The notes beneath the pieces were generated by a model. The model had not been told where the DNA came from and did no database searches. It worked only from the letters and a program-made list of their open reading frames with translations. A program made the translations under genes and the position numbers. DNA of 64,000 nt from Meconema thalassinum (Eukaryota; Arthropoda; Insecta; Orthoptera; Tettigoniidae), in assembly GCA_946902985.2 (NCBI GenBank), contig OX336388.2, positions 1,700,381,978 through 1,700,445,977 of the forward strand, read 5' to 3'. Every line of letters begins with the position of its first letter. The first letter of the stretch is position 1. Below, piece by piece: positions 32,736 through 45,029 of the stretch.

Positions 32736-34984
32736 CTAGGTTATATATATATATATAGTTTCGAAATGCTATACGGTATCATACTTGGGAATTCCTAGAA
32801 ATGAATATAACATCGGATAATATTATTACGCTACATTATTAGCAGTACGGTAACTTATATGCCATTATCTAACGTTAGCATTTACCCGATGCTATTGAAG
32901 AAATGAATTCTTTCTTTGTTTTTTGTGGAACGGGGCAATACAACCACGCTACTCGAGAGTAGGACTTGTGGTATTGCCTCAGCGTATGTATCGCACAACA
33001 GTCAGTACGAAGCCGCCAAGTTTCGCCTTTACGATCCAAGAAACGGTCAGGCAAGACTTATTGTGCTTCGAATCCATTGATGTGATTTTAAGTGTTGTAA
33101 ATCCCAAGTGTGTAGTAAACATATGATGCCACTAAACTCAAACTTCGTATATATTCTATAAGCAATGTGTACGATTCAAGAGAGCATTAAATACAGAAGT
33201 GTAATTCCAACAGGTTTTGGATAGTTCAAACCGGTATTGGAGATCGATCCAATTCAAACGTACGATTTTCTTCTCTCTGGACTCAAATCAGTAGCACAAA
33301 CATGTTTATCAGAAAAATAATAATAACAAGAAGAACAGCAATAATAATACTAATTGTGGCAGGGGAGGTGGCGCAGGAGGATTACTACAAGATGTTGATA
33401 ACAGGGTGAGACATCGGGATCCACTCCCTCACGGCAGCAACGCCTGACCAGGATACAGTACATCTGAAAGAAACATATTTTACCACCGAACTCCCCGGTG
33501 CTTCTTAAATCTAGATGGAAATGCGTGTTGAGCTCATGCTACCGGTTGTCAGAGGTCCAGCGCGCAGAATCACCTCGATCCTCCGAAGATAGAAGAAGTA
33601 ATTACCTAAGGTTTGGATTAGGTCAACAGGAGCCCACAGGTCTCCGTAGCTAAGAACCCCAGCACCCCGCATAAGTCCCGAGGAATTACAAGATCACAGG
33701 TGAATAATTTAAAAAGCAAATTTAATGTTTTAAGCACATCCTAACTAAAAAGTTTACATCAATAAAATTAAGATTGATAAGAGATGCATCTACCAAAACC
33801 AAAATAAAATAACCCTATCTAGACTTATCGTAAAAATTACTTACTCTCACTGAGGTACACTTGGATAGCTGAGAGCCGAAAGGAGTAAAATCACATGTAG
33901 ATTACATGAAAGGCCTTAAGGGCCAAGAAAGTTGTAACAATTCCTTCACCAGGATAGACTGACGTTAACTTGACACATGACCAAAAATAATTGAATTTAG
34001 GAAAGAACCCTACCTATAATTGGACACCATGGCACTAGAAGTTGTTTTCGATAAATAAAGCATAGACCATGCTTCAAATTATATCTTCAAAATACAAGAA
34101 AAGCCCACTTTCGTTTACTGGAAATACATCCCTGCTAACGAACACACCAAAATAAGATTAAATAAAACTTACTTCAACTTACATGAAAATTTAAGAAAAC
34201 TCGGTCAACACAATAACCACACACGTCCATAGAGCTTACCCGGCCATGTTAAAAGACAAAAGAACAATTACCGGCATGTCTTAGTAAAAAAAATAACAAT
34301 GACTATACAAAACAAACGAAAATCTATGGTGTCATAGGTAACTAAAAGCGAAAAGGCTATTCTAAATAATAAATTATTAAAATCCTCAGTGAGATGGCGA
34401 AACAGGAAAATCTAAATAAGAGAAAACAACCGGAATAGGAAATGAGAAAATTTTACCTCACCTTTTAAAAATACTCTGATCATACGAAGGCACTAACTGA
34501 CGGAAAACCTAAATATCTAACGAGAATAAATAAGAGAGGTTCCCGGAATTACAATTAAACAACAAATAACCTATAGTACATAACACATTTGAATCGAAAT
34601 GAAAGAAAACTCTATGAATAATAAACGGCGGAGCCCCGTAAATATAAATAAAATATATGTCACACTTCAATGAGTACTACCTTACCACCTTTTCAACTAA
34701 GACACATCTATACAAAGATAAAAATAAATTAATAACATACCTCTGAATCCATAGTTCCGGGAGACACTCAAATAATTTTTGAAACATACTGTATTAGAAA
34801 ATAAATAAAATTTGAAAGCATTAACTATCACTTGCAACACCAAATGGCGGCGACCTTCAATCAAACATCGAGTTGCACCTTTTCACATTTTCTCAGTATT
34901 TCTGCGAATACGGTCAGACGATCAAGGATCATAATACGTTGAATGGCTCAAACCAGCCTCTTCATCATCCAGTAGAGGTTTCCT
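32736..34984. other. Intergenic DNA, no gene seen
   Basis: A short (TA)n lies near 32742-32756. From 33640 to 34860 the + strand is notably poor in T and rich in A, with GAAAA-like words throughout. This could be an old antisense transposon, but I see no recognisable protein on either strand. Confidence 0.4.
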
Positions 34985-35240
34985 CGAATCTAGTTTCCTC
35001 CAGGCGATGAAGTGCTTGTGTCTGTAACTGAGGCTAGGATTGGGAAGGAGGCGGCTGAGGCTTTGCCTGGCGTAGAAGTGGAAAACTACGGATAGCCCAT
35101 CGAAACCACCTTTCTTCGATTTTACCCCATAGGTTGATTTTATCCCATTCCAACCCTCGGACAGGAATTAAATTTCCTGACAGTTGAGAATCGAACCCAG
35201 GTCATTTTGGACCTGCATCGCAATTACCCCGAGAATACTT
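34985..35240 (-). repeat. SINE family E, partial
   Basis: In reverse it has a box-B-like GACCTGGGTTCGATTCTC, then the body GGTTTCGATGGGCTATCCG and TCCTTCCCAATCCTAGCC. It matches 23554-23960 but lacks the 3' shared module. Confidence 0.5.
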
Positions 35241-35839
35241 ACATGAGAATACATACATGAAGTATGTGCAGATGAGGTTAGCCAATGAATATTATTGTAC
35301 ATCGCACTTCTTTGAAAGTATTACGTTTCCTTTGAGAGAGCTGGTTCAAAGAGCTTCTTTATTCCTCACTTATGAAACTTTTCCTTTCATGGAATAAATG
35401 TGCTCAGTTTCTTATTAAACTCGATCTTTTATCTGAGCACTGTGTAGCTTATAGGCACGACGCCATGGCAGTCAGGCTGTGTGCCTCTCATTTCAACACG
35501 GCGCACCCTAGTGGCGATATTTCATGGGAGGGGCATTACATCAAACAATAGGGATTTAACGACGATGTTGTATGGCATACCTTGGACATTGTAGTTGTTA
35601 AAGTTAGAAGATAATTCCACCTCCTGATGTCACTTAAATCCGTGGACCAATCCCCTGAAGTAGCTCCAAACCGCCACCGCCATCAAATCAAGGACCCCTC
35701 CAGAGTAGTTCTCCCTTTTCGACTCTACCTAGTCTTGAAATCACTCCATACCGATCCCTACTTCGAGACTAAGACGACGGTCATTCTTGATGCAGAATTT
35801 AACCGCAAGAGACAATCTCATGTGTACACCCACTTCCTA
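35241..35839. other. Intergenic DNA, no gene seen
   Basis: The 74-codon frame at 35627-35851 runs into the next transposon's end and has no family motif. Nothing else is recognisable. Confidence 0.4.
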
Positions 35840-36487
35840 CAGGGTCATTAAACATGTGCGTGCCAGTAAACACGGCAAGCTAAGCCGGCTGTGATTAGCG
35901 CAGATCGCGGCCGCGTGTACCAGGTTCAGCCGACTATGGCTCGCTCCGCTGACTCATATCATTAGTTCACACGTGTTTTGTCATTCATATGGGCGTGTAT
36001 TTGCAAAGATTAGACGTTAGTGTTGCACGTTTAGTGAGCATTGTGATTAATGCGATTGTTGGTCATGCCTAGACACCAATTCACATTGCGCGAACGTGGG
36101 TATATCCATAATTCGTATATGAAAAGCAGAAAATCTTGTTCTGAAACGAGACGAAAATATCGAATCAAGTATCCAAGAAGACCTGTGCCTAATGCCAGTA
36201 CAATTAGGAGGCTCGCTAAACGATTCAAGGAAACAGGCTCCGTAAATAATAAAAGAGTTGACAGACATTCTTTCATCAGAAGATGTCAGGTGTGTGTTAC
36301 AAGAGAGGGAGGACATTTTCAGCATCGCCTATGAGCACTGGAAGTACACATTATTGAAGATGTTTGGTAAAAGTGTGAAAGTGCGCGCCACAGCCGGCTG
36401 AACCGCGTGCGCGTGGTCGCGATCTGCGCTAGTCACAGCCGGCTGAGCTTGCCGTGTTTACTGGTGCGCACATGTTTAATGACCCTG
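35840..36487 (+). mobile_element. Short mariner-like transposon with ~100-bp inverted repeats
   Basis: 648 bp between TA at 35838-35839 and 36488-36489. The ends start CAGGGTCATTAAACATGTGC, and about 100 bp of inverted repeat (35840-35940; 36387-36487) matches at roughly 88%. The interior codes only for the DNA-binding start of a transposase, so this is a deletion derivative dependent on a full-length relative. The repeats are long for this group and hold a repeated AGCCGGCTGTG. Confidence 0.88.
36065..36334 (+). pseudogene. Truncated transposase, DUF4817-type helix-turn-helix only
   Basis: The frame encodes a start MPRHQFTLRERGYIHNSYM, then a Cys-containing helix (KSCSETRRKYRIKY), then VPNASTIRRLAKRFKETGSV. 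This is the DUF4817 DNA-binding domain found at the N-terminus of mariner-related transposases of insects. About 90 residues remain. The catalytic DDE/D domain is absent because the element is internally deleted. An ATG five codons upstream (36050) is also in frame; the later ATG fits the family start better. The peptide might still bind the inverted repeats. Confidence 0.75.
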
Positions 36488-37488
36488 TACTAAATTAAAC
36501 AGCCCCCCCTCCCCCTCCCCACCTCAACTTTATTACTGCCTCCTAGATTACATAAGGCATTGACTAGTAGGAGGGAGTGAGATGCGGAACACGCCAATAC
36601 AACTAATATCCACTATCTCGCACAAAGTAGTCCATCTCCAGCGCCATATCTTATTGTTTTCTGGCAGAGATTAACGTACTGAAAAGTTCCATATTAGTTT
36701 GGTATCGATCTATCTGGAGAGAAGGTTTCTATTTATAACTAAGTACTGTAGAATTTACTTTTCTACCTCAAGAATAGCCCTTTGATCTAGTAGAAGAAGG
36801 CAACAATAGGTTGTGCAGTAATAACAACATTCGATTGAGGTTCTATTATGTGCACATAATCTTAACTGGATCGATCTATATTTCAAAACTTACTTGTGAA
36901 GCTCTTGTGTAATACGAGTATTGACTCGTCCTCAATCGTTCGATGTACTGGTACGAATCTTGCCTCGCATATTGTGACGTCCCCAATCACTGTTTAGCCT
37001 GCCTTGATGTTTCACGTTTCAAGAAGTGCTGCTCCATTGTCCTCGACAGCATATAAAACGTAATCAGATTCCAATCCTCGTGGTGAATGGACACGACGCT
37101 GCTTTCAATGCGGTAATCGATGTATGATGAAATATATGGCTTTGACTTCTTCACAATGCACAGATACTCGTTTTCTTTTCGTATTACTTCTCCAGATGAG
37201 ACGTAGGCCTATATCTCACTGGAAGTCAATATGCTTACACACTATGCTCACTCACTACTCGTTGAAAATGAAAGTGCCGCTTTTCCACCATGGGGTTTAA
37301 TTCTACGCTGCGCCCTCCATTTCGTTCGTCACTCATCTATCATGAAGCGTGCGTTTCTACCCTCGTGTCAATTAGTTTTTTAGAAACGTCTATCCGGATG
37401 GTTCTAGAAGGTTATAAACGAAATTTATCGATCGCCCATCTATGACTTTATTTTTGATAATGGTAGCCTATTAATCTCCGTAAAATGC
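36488..37488. other. Intergenic DNA, no gene seen
   Basis: No coding frame or repeat boundary could be supported. A C-rich patch lies at 36503-36520. Confidence 0.45.
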
Positions 37489-37620
37489 GGCTTCGGTGGC
37501 GTTGGTAGCATGCTGAGCTTCTATTCCCAAGATCGCGGGTACAAACCCGGCCGAAGTCGTCAGATTTTTTAACAGCGTTAAAATCCCTCAGTATGCCTTC
37601 CTTTTATAACTGCCTCCGCA
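37489..37620 (+). repeat. SINE family H, head only
   Basis: Box A (GGTGGCGTTGGTAGC) and box B (GCGGGTACAAACCCG) are followed by the body start AGCGTTAAAATCCCTCAGTA. The match to the 50705 copy stops after TATGCCTTCCTT, so this copy is truncated. Confidence 0.75.
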
Positions 37621-38282
37621 TTCTCACCAGGCATTATGGTCCTCTGTCGGACAGATGTTATCGCCCCAAGTACTCATGTTCGTAAACGCCTTACAATATT
37701 GCGTACAGCATTTCCAGTCGAATGTCGCCTGTCTAGGTATCTTTCCTGTTACAGATGGAGTGCCTGCAAGGAATTCTCTCTTGCCTCCCCGTAAAAAGAT
37801 TCATTTCAACGTATTCGACCGTAGAGTACATGACGAATGATTGAAGTGACTCCAATCCAACTGTATAGATGAGCAGAGTGGGTAGCGCAAAAACACTGTA
37901 GGGAGGATCGGGTGGTAGTGGACGGCGGCTGGTGTCGGACAATCACAGATGTCTTTGTTAGCAGCATGTAGCAGAACCTGTTTTGTTACTCACAGGTCCA
38001 CCTGTATGTTTGAAGGGTGGGGGCATCCTATTCAATCGAGAGGCAGGGTCGTTTATGAGCGGTGGTGTATTTCTGTTCTTTGTTTGATTTTCGGCCGGCA
38101 CGGATTTATTTTACCAAGAAGTAGCAGCAAAAAAGTAAGTTGTATTGCATTTTAAGTACATTAGCAGAAACAGTATTCCTTACTCTGTAATATCGTGGGT
38201 TTAGAATCAGTTTCGTTTTGGCCGTTATCGTTCAGTTCCCGTTTTTTCTTAAGGGGGTCATTCGGGCGGTATAGGGCACGAA
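37621..38282. other. Intergenic DNA, no gene seen
   Basis: Short open frames only, none with a family motif. Confidence 0.4.
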
Positions 38283-39010
38283 ACTGGAGTGCGGTATCGG
38301 ACATTGCCTGTACTGGAATCTACCCCTTCAACCGTGATATTTTCATGGACCTGGACTTTCAATCATCCTTCCCTGAACCTCAACTGGCTTCTATTGAAGA
38401 AGCTTCTTGTCTTCTGCCTCAAACTTCACTTGTACCCTCAAATCAAGATTACCCATCAACCTCAAGACAAGTAGCATCACCAGTTGCACAGCCATCTCCA
38501 CCACTTGAAGTTGAAGAGATCGACAGCAGGCCTTCTACATCCCAGGTGCTATTGGATAAACTCTCACCCCTTCCCAGCACTGCAAAGGAGAACTTAGATG
38601 CATGGAAACGACGTCGTGAGCAGAGCGAAGTCTTGACTTCCACCCCATATCCCATATTAACACCAACTGGAGGAGAAACGAGCTCGTTTGTCCGAACAAG
38701 AGAAGAGAAAGGGCAAAGTCACCAAGAAATCCCTGAAAACTTCGAAAAGAACCCCTGCATTCACTGAAGACAATGTAGGAAATTATGGGAAAACTGACTG
38801 AATCATTTGTGGAGAGAGCTTCAATGAAGATTGGATTCAGTGTAATATTTGTAGAGGTTGGGCTCATGAAAACTGTGCAAATCTTGAAGGAGAAGCATTA
38901 TTTTAAAAGCGTGATATTTGCAGAATGGCTCAAAGTTAGATTGTTTGTATTATGAACGTGAAAAATCTCTTTTTATTAAAAAGATTCACTGTCCGATACC
39001 ACCCTCCAGT
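38283..39010 (+). pseudogene. Pogo/Tigger-type transposase C-terminus, internally deleted element
   Basis: The frame carries GIYPFNRDIFMDLDF, the signature after the DDE domain in pogo/Tigger and jerky-like transposases, usually GI-PFN--IF---DF. A Ser/Pro-rich linker follows, then RREQSEVLTSTPYP. After one frameshift and a stop near 38760-38800 comes a zinc-binding cluster (ICGESFNEDWIQCNICRGWA, then HENC), ending near 38940. The DDE catalytic part is missing. ACTGGAGTGCGGTATCGGAC at 38283-38302 is an inverted match to 38990-39009 (GTCCGATACCACCCTCCAGT). The left end therefore now abuts the C-terminal coding part: a typical internal deletion. Confidence 0.75.
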
Positions 39011-40300
39011 TTTTCAAACATGCGAGAGTGTAATGACCTCATAATTTGTTAATATTGTTCGTGGTTTTCATTATGATTTAATATATTCATGTGAGCACGT
39101 AAATATAAGATCTTAGATGGCTATAAAGTCCATTACATGATTTATTTCCTATTCAATAAAAAATTATGGCAAAAAGGTTAAAACTGTCCAATACCTCCCG
39201 ACATTCCCCATACAACGGCATAAAACTGCATGTTGTGGCACACAATGACATGTGAATGTAGCATTGAAGCCTCATAACGATGCAAAAATATTTTTCCGAT
39301 GGGGCATTCAAACCTTCGATATTCCGGTCCAACATTTGGGAATCCAGTAGTTGTCTGCCAGAGGTACGCCTCGGCTTAAAATTTCACATGTATTAAGAGC
39401 GTCTTAGAGAACGTTGCTCCTCCAGTTCGCTGTTTCAAACGCTCTCCACGTCACTATATCATAGTTTTAAGCGTTAATTTCATATTTTGCGATACCCAGC
39501 CACTTGGCACGACATCTTACCGCAGATTATATGTTACAATACAATAATTGACTGCAGGTACATCATATTATTCGAACGGTCTGTAGTCACATCGTGTGGG
39601 GGAATAAGAGTGTTCAGTATCGTTTGCGGGATATGCTTACAGTGCATTAGTACCATACGGGATGCAAGCGGAGAAATATCGACCTTCATGAGGATACACG
39701 TTAGTTGGAATGCATACAATCAATATTATAAGTATCGGCTGACTCACCTGGTATATTTTAAATTAAAAATAAAACTTTTTAACAAGGCTCTAGAAAACTA
39801 TATGGTTTCATTAACACTAATTTGGAGATCGTTGTTAACGTCTCAAGTGTGAGATAGCTGAGTTGCTTCATATATATATATATATATATATATTCCGCCA
39901 ATTACGGCCATCCTCCATTGGTTACGCTACTGACCACCTAAAAATTGTTGCTCAATCGCGATCGCGATTAGGCCTCGATCCAGATTAAGTTGGCACGTGG
40001 AAACTCAACGAAATTTCATTATCGAGATTAACTGTTCTCCAAACAAGATCAGCTAGATCCTGTTCCTGGCCATTGGGGTCGTCGTCGGTGAGTTCTTCTA
40101 TCTACCTGCATTGTGTGAGTGAAGTAGGCAGTGGAAATGATAGCCATTTTGAATGATTTGTGTTTTGAAAACGACTAGTATGCAGTATGTTGGCCATGAT
40201 GGTTGTATTTATGTTGGTTGATATCAGATATATGAAGCTTGAGAGAACAAACATAAATCAGTATTTAAACACGGAGAAATTCCTAACGTCAGGGAAAGCC
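39011..40300. other. Intergenic DNA; TA microsatellite; possible 5' flank of the LINE
   Basis: ACTGTCCAATACCTCCCG at 39183-39200 resembles the pogo end at 38988-39005. (TA)12 lies at 39870-39893. From 40000 on the sequence may be upstream LINE leader or truncated ORF1, but no frame could be followed. Confidence 0.4.
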
Positions 40301-40301
40301 A

Positions 40302-40724
40302 TTGAAGACGAATAATAGACATATATTAATATGTAGAGATGGCAGCACACAATATGCTGTAATCGAAGTCAGTCATATTATCTTCCGAGCCATACACAGC
40401 TGTGAGAAGCTCTATGTAGGTTACACCAGATGTAAGTTCCGTGAATATGTCTCGATTATTCGTTGTTTTTGGTGTCATGGGTATGGGCATTTCTCCTCTA
40501 ACTGTAAAAAGCAGCAGTGCTGCTCACAGTGCTCACATAATCATGATATCAACACATGCCCAAGAAGCAAGACCGAGTGCGTAAACTGTAAATTTCAAAA
40601 TCATAGAAACGTTATGAGAAACCTGCCTGAAACTGTAGATTATCATCATCCAGCTACATCATTAGACTGTCCGATATACAAGAAAATATTTAATATCGTT
40701 AAATCGAAAGTTAATTATGGCTGA
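40302..40724 (+). pseudogene. LINE ORF1 C-terminal part with CCHC zinc knuckles
   Basis: 140 codons. The first 45 residues (IIFRAIHSCEKLYVGYTRCK) match the region just before the knuckles in gag-like ORF1 proteins. Three cysteine-rich knuckles follow (CFWCHGYGHFSSNC, CSQCSHNHDINTC, and CVNCKFQNHRN), with a final HHPATSLDCPIYKK. ORF1 proteins of this group are usually 400 residues or more, so the N-terminal half is missing or out of frame. The stop (40722-40724) overlaps the ORF2 ATG by eight bases (ATGGCTGA), which suggests coupled translation. Confidence 0.75.
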
Positions 40725-43700
40725 ATTGTTAGTTTATCAACTAAATTTACATAAATCTTTGGTACCAACTCAAGAACTGCTTTTAAATTTTGACCATACT
40801 GAGAGGACAGTTCTCTGTTTGCAAGAACCCAATATAAGAAATAATAAAGTTATTGGCTTCGGACTAGACTTTCATATTTATACTTCAAGCAACATTACGC
40901 CTGAAGAGCGAATTCGTGCGGCTATAGTTACAAAATCTAAGACCGTCATCCGTTTAGGGCAATACTGTGCTGCTGACAGAGTTGTTGTATGCACAACTTT
41001 TAACTGCAGGGAACTTTGTGTATGAAATGTGTACTTCGACTCCAAACAGGACATTAATGTGGATTTAAGTTTTTTGGAGCGTGTGTGTGAAGACCTACGA
41101 GGGAAACCTCTGCTCATAACAGGTGATATTATTTCGAAACATAGTTCCTGGGGTAGCCCCGTTGAAGATGCTCGTGGAAGACTTTTCTATGATTTCTGCA
41201 GAGCACAAAATTTAACTATCTTAAACAAAGGTGATAAACCAACATATATACGTTCTAACTCTCAGAGTTATTTAGACGATAGTGTCTGTAGTCCTGCACT
41301 TCTTCCATTTATTTACGACTGGAATGTAAGCGATACACCAATGCTGTCTGATCATGCTTTAATAATGATATCTTTACAACCTACAGCAGAAATACCTACT
41401 GTACAAGCTTCCAATTACATAACTCACATTTATAAGACAAAGAATGTAAAGTTGGATCATTTCCATTTATCTGCCAAAAGAAATTTGCAGAAAGTGATGG
41501 GAGACATAGAATCCTGTAGTTCGGTGGACGAGCTTGATCAAGCTGTAAACAAATTAAACAACGATATAATTAATGTAGCTGAAGTTAATTTACCTAAACT
41601 TTCTCAGACACCTAGTAAAAACTTCTGGTGGAATAATGAACTTTCTCTAATGCGGAAACGTGTTCTAGCCTGTCATAGACGATGTAAGCGTAATCGTTGT
41701 CCACTGTTAAGTCAAAGATATGAAGAAATATATATAACGGTAAAAAATGAATACAAAATAATGATTTTAAAAAGGAAATTAGAGAGGTGGAAAGAATTTT
41801 GTTCACTTCCTACAAAATCTAACCCATGGGGACTTGTTTACAAATTATCAAGGAGGCCAGATAATCTGAATAACAATCTTACTAATTGAGACTGAACATG
41901 GATTCACCACTTCGTCTCAAGATACCGCCGAAGTTTTAATTAACGGATTCTTTCCTGATGAAAGTAATGACACAGAATCACAAAGAGCGATTAGGATATA
42001 TTCTCAACTCCCACCTGACACTGCAGATGACGTACCCTTCACAGATCAAGAGGTAGAACGAATCATCTTTTTACAAGATGACAAGAAAGCTCCCGGATGG
42101 GATGGCATATCTGCTAACATAATTAAGAACGTACACCTATGTTTTCCTCGCTTTTTTGTTGCACTTTTTAACAAATGCCTTGCCCTGCATTTCTTTCCTA
42201 CCTCCTGGAAAATAGCAACAGTTGAAGTAATTCCAAAGGACAGTTCCTTAACAATATGTATTGTTAAATCAATCAGACCTATTTGCCTCCTGCCAATACT
42301 AGGGAAAATTTTCGAGAAACTACTAAATAATTGATCGCGTTATGTATCACATGTATCGTCATGGTCATTTAAGTGAAAATCAGTATGGTTTCACGCCCCA
42401 AAAATCAACCGAAGATGCTGTACTATATGTGGTTGATTGGATTCGCAACATATTCTCAATGAAAAAGGTGGCCGTATTGGTATCTTTGGATATTTCAGGC
42501 GCTTTCGATAATGCTTGGTGGCCTAAAATTTTTATCACAGTTAAAAGGAAAACATTGCCCAAAGAATTTGTACAGTTTAAAACAAGCCTACTTTAGCCAT
42601 CGAAAAGTGAAACTTCGGATCGGAACTGCAATTTCTACAAGATGTATTAATAAGGGATGCCCTCAAGGATCAGCATGCAGCCCTGGTTTTTGGAACATTT
42701 TGTATGATGAACTCCTACAATTACCTCTTCCGACACGGTGTAATATTATTGCTTATGCTGATGATGCTCTTCTCCTAACTGAATCAGATAATGTGCAGAA
42801 TTTGAATTATATAACAAACTCTGCTTTACACACCTTGTCTCTATGGGGTTCTGCAAACAAACTTCAATTCAATCCTTCTAAGACTAGAGCCATGTTCGTC
42901 ACAAGGAGAAGAAAGGTGGAAAAACCCAAAATCATTATGAATGGCCACAAAATAACATTAGATGATCAACTTCTTTATTTGGGCGTTGTGCTTGACAAAC
43001 ACCTGACATTCAGAGCACATTTAAATAGATTAAAATTGAAATCAAGCAAGCTTTTACAAGGTCTTGCGATTGCTTGTAGACCTTCTTGGTGTCTGAACTC
43101 CGATGTTTTACGAATAATATATTATACAGCTTTTGTGCCTTTGATTCTGTACGGCGTGTCCGCTTTCCGTACAACCCTAGAAAAGAAATGGGCTCGGGTT
43201 AAGTTACTACAAATCCAAAGAGGTTTCGCTCTAAGAATTTCTCGAGCATACCGCACTACATCTACAGATGCAGCACTTGTAATTGCTGGAATAGAACCAC
43301 TATTTTTAACAGGAATAGGGAAAGCTGAGCTGACATTACTGAAGAAGAATAGAACATCTCCTATGCCGATTTTCGACATTATCGTGGAGCAAAAGTGCCA
43401 TTTCTTGGAATCTTCTCTTCCTAGTCAATTCTATAAACTTCTGCATAAAAATTGTTTCAGCACCCATGACTGTTTCATCTATACTGATGGCTCCCGTACA
43501 CCAAGCTTTGATGGAAATGACAGTGTTGGCTGTGCCTTTGTCGTTTATGAGAATGATACTGAAATATTTTCAGCTCAGTATAAGCTCTCTCCCAGTTGTT
43601 CAATTTTCCAGGCAGAACTTTGGGCCTTAAAGTGTGCAATAGAATGGGTTAAAGCTAACAATAAAAGAGTGAGGATTTTCAGTGATTCACAATCCGCATT

Positions 43701-44322
43701 GCATTCAATAAATGACAAATATAATTCTAACCCAATAGCTGTCTACATCAGGGCAACAGCTCAGGAGTGCTCACATATATGCACATCGTGGATAAGGGGA
43801 CACACTGGATTGGCTGGTAATGAAAGAGCAGACCAATTAGCAAAATCAGCGGCTACGACACATCTTGAAATAACATATAGTAAGTCTCCTATATGTTACG
43901 TTAAAAGCCAGATAAGGAAATACATATTAAACGAATGGAATATCGCATGGACATGTAGCCTGAAAGGGTCTGTAACAAGAGAAATATTCTTCCCGGAAGT
44001 ACAAAATCGACTGTTATCAAAATTATTGGTGCCAAACTTTGTCCTCACACAATTTTTAACTGGTCATGGAAAATTCCAGTCTTATTTTGAACGTTTTAAA
44101 ATAGCAACAGACGACTATTCATGTTTATGTGGATTGCCTCAATCGGTGTGTCACCTTGTATTTGAGTGTCCTGTTTTTGAAAAGGAAAGATACAATTTAC
44201 AATGCCACCTTTATAGCTGTAACCTGGAACTTTCAAAACCGCTGTACCATATTTTCAAGAGGCAGTGCTGTTTAGGACAATTTCTCACATTCATCAACAA
44301 TTTTTTTTGTAAACTATGTTAG
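40717..44322 (+). pseudogene. LINE ORF2: APE endonuclease, reverse transcriptase, RNase H
   Basis: Endonuclease motifs: LCLQEPNI early, LLITGDIISKHSSWGS, and LSDHALIMIS near 41345-41375. Reverse transcriptase: KAPGWDGI, RPICLLPILGKIFEKL, VSLDISGAFDNAWW, KGCPQGSACSPGFWN, and YADD at 42754-42765. RNase H: YTDGSR (43480), FQAELWAL, FSDSQSAL and SWIRGHTGLAGNERAD. A Cys/His tail follows (CLCGLPQSVCHLVFECPVF). Breaks: TGA at 41023-41025, and shifts near 41880, 42330 and 42530. The last 600 codons, from 42530 to the stop at 44320-44322, are undamaged. The motif set places it in the I/R1/LOA group; I favour I because of the tail. Confidence 0.85.
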
Positions 44323-44484
44323 TAATATTTGTATTTGCTTTGTTTTTAATCTATAACCCTAATATACCTCTGGTAAAATAGGGTTCCTGTTTTGTTTTCT
44401 GGATATTCACAATAATAATATGTAGTCATAGACGTAGAAGGGATTACGACAGGACCAACTAAATGGCTTCGGACGAAAAAAATA

Positions 44485-44526
44485 TATTTATTTATTATTT
44501 ATTTATCTGTTTATTTATTTATTTAT
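44485..44526. repeat. TTTA-type microsatellite
   Basis: A run of TTTA/TTATTTA units just after the LINE. Confidence 0.75.
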
Positions 44527-44911
44527 GATCCTAGACCTGAGCATAACTATTTTTATGTTCGACCCTGACTATTATATGTCAGAAAACTGTACTATAATGA
44601 GGCTCATTATAACACTATTTTTCATTATGAAACAGTTTCGCCCACCAATCAGAGCTCAAGAAACAGTTGTTTGACCAATTAGATAATTAGATGCGCTGAG
44701 TTCCACGGCCTTCTAATTTAAATTTCACTGCCTGGCCTAGTGTCATAGTTGGGTAATCGAGGAGACCATGGTCAAATACAAGGCATTCTTTGCATCTCAT
44801 GCGCTCTGTTCAGTACATAAAACTGGCGAAATCTCGACAGATATTTATGAATATTTATGTTCGAACATAAAATAGTTATAATAATTATCGTCGAACATAA
44901 ACAGTCGTATG

Positions 44912-45028
44912 CAACTCGCCTATAATGGTAATTAAGACACTCGTATGGAAATTATAAAACTCGCATACGCTCGTTTTATAAACATACTCGTGTATTAATT
45001 ATTGCCATTATAGGCTCGTTGCATAATG
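44912..45028. repeat. Imperfect long inverted repeat, arms about 42 bp
   Basis: GCAACTCGCCTATAATGGTA near 44912 pairs with TGCCATTATAGGCTCGTTGC near 45010, and ACACTCGTATG pairs with CATACTCGTGT. In the centre, TATAAAAC and GTTTTATA add a second 8-bp stem. The whole could be a foldback element or a structured RNA. Confidence 0.65.
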
Positions 45029-45029
45029 T

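Larger units (their letters stand above)
40302..44425 (+). mobile_element. I-group non-LTR retrotransposon, 5'-truncated and mutated
   Basis: It holds the end of ORF1 (zinc knuckles), an overlapping ORF2 with endonuclease, reverse transcriptase and RNase H, a short 3' UTR and an AATAATAATA tail near 44411-44420. TAA-type tails and an RNase H domain are features of the I clade. One nonsense codon and three frameshifts in ORF2 show it is no longer autonomous. No target duplication could be found. Confidence 0.82.

Noticed and set aside
33640..34860. A-rich, T-poor stretch as an antisense transposon gene
   Set aside because: No reverse transcriptase, integrase or transposase motif was found on either strand.
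38195..38767. 190-codon frame as a separate gene
   Set aside because: Its first third is the deleted element's end and flank; the rest is the pogo transposase tail.
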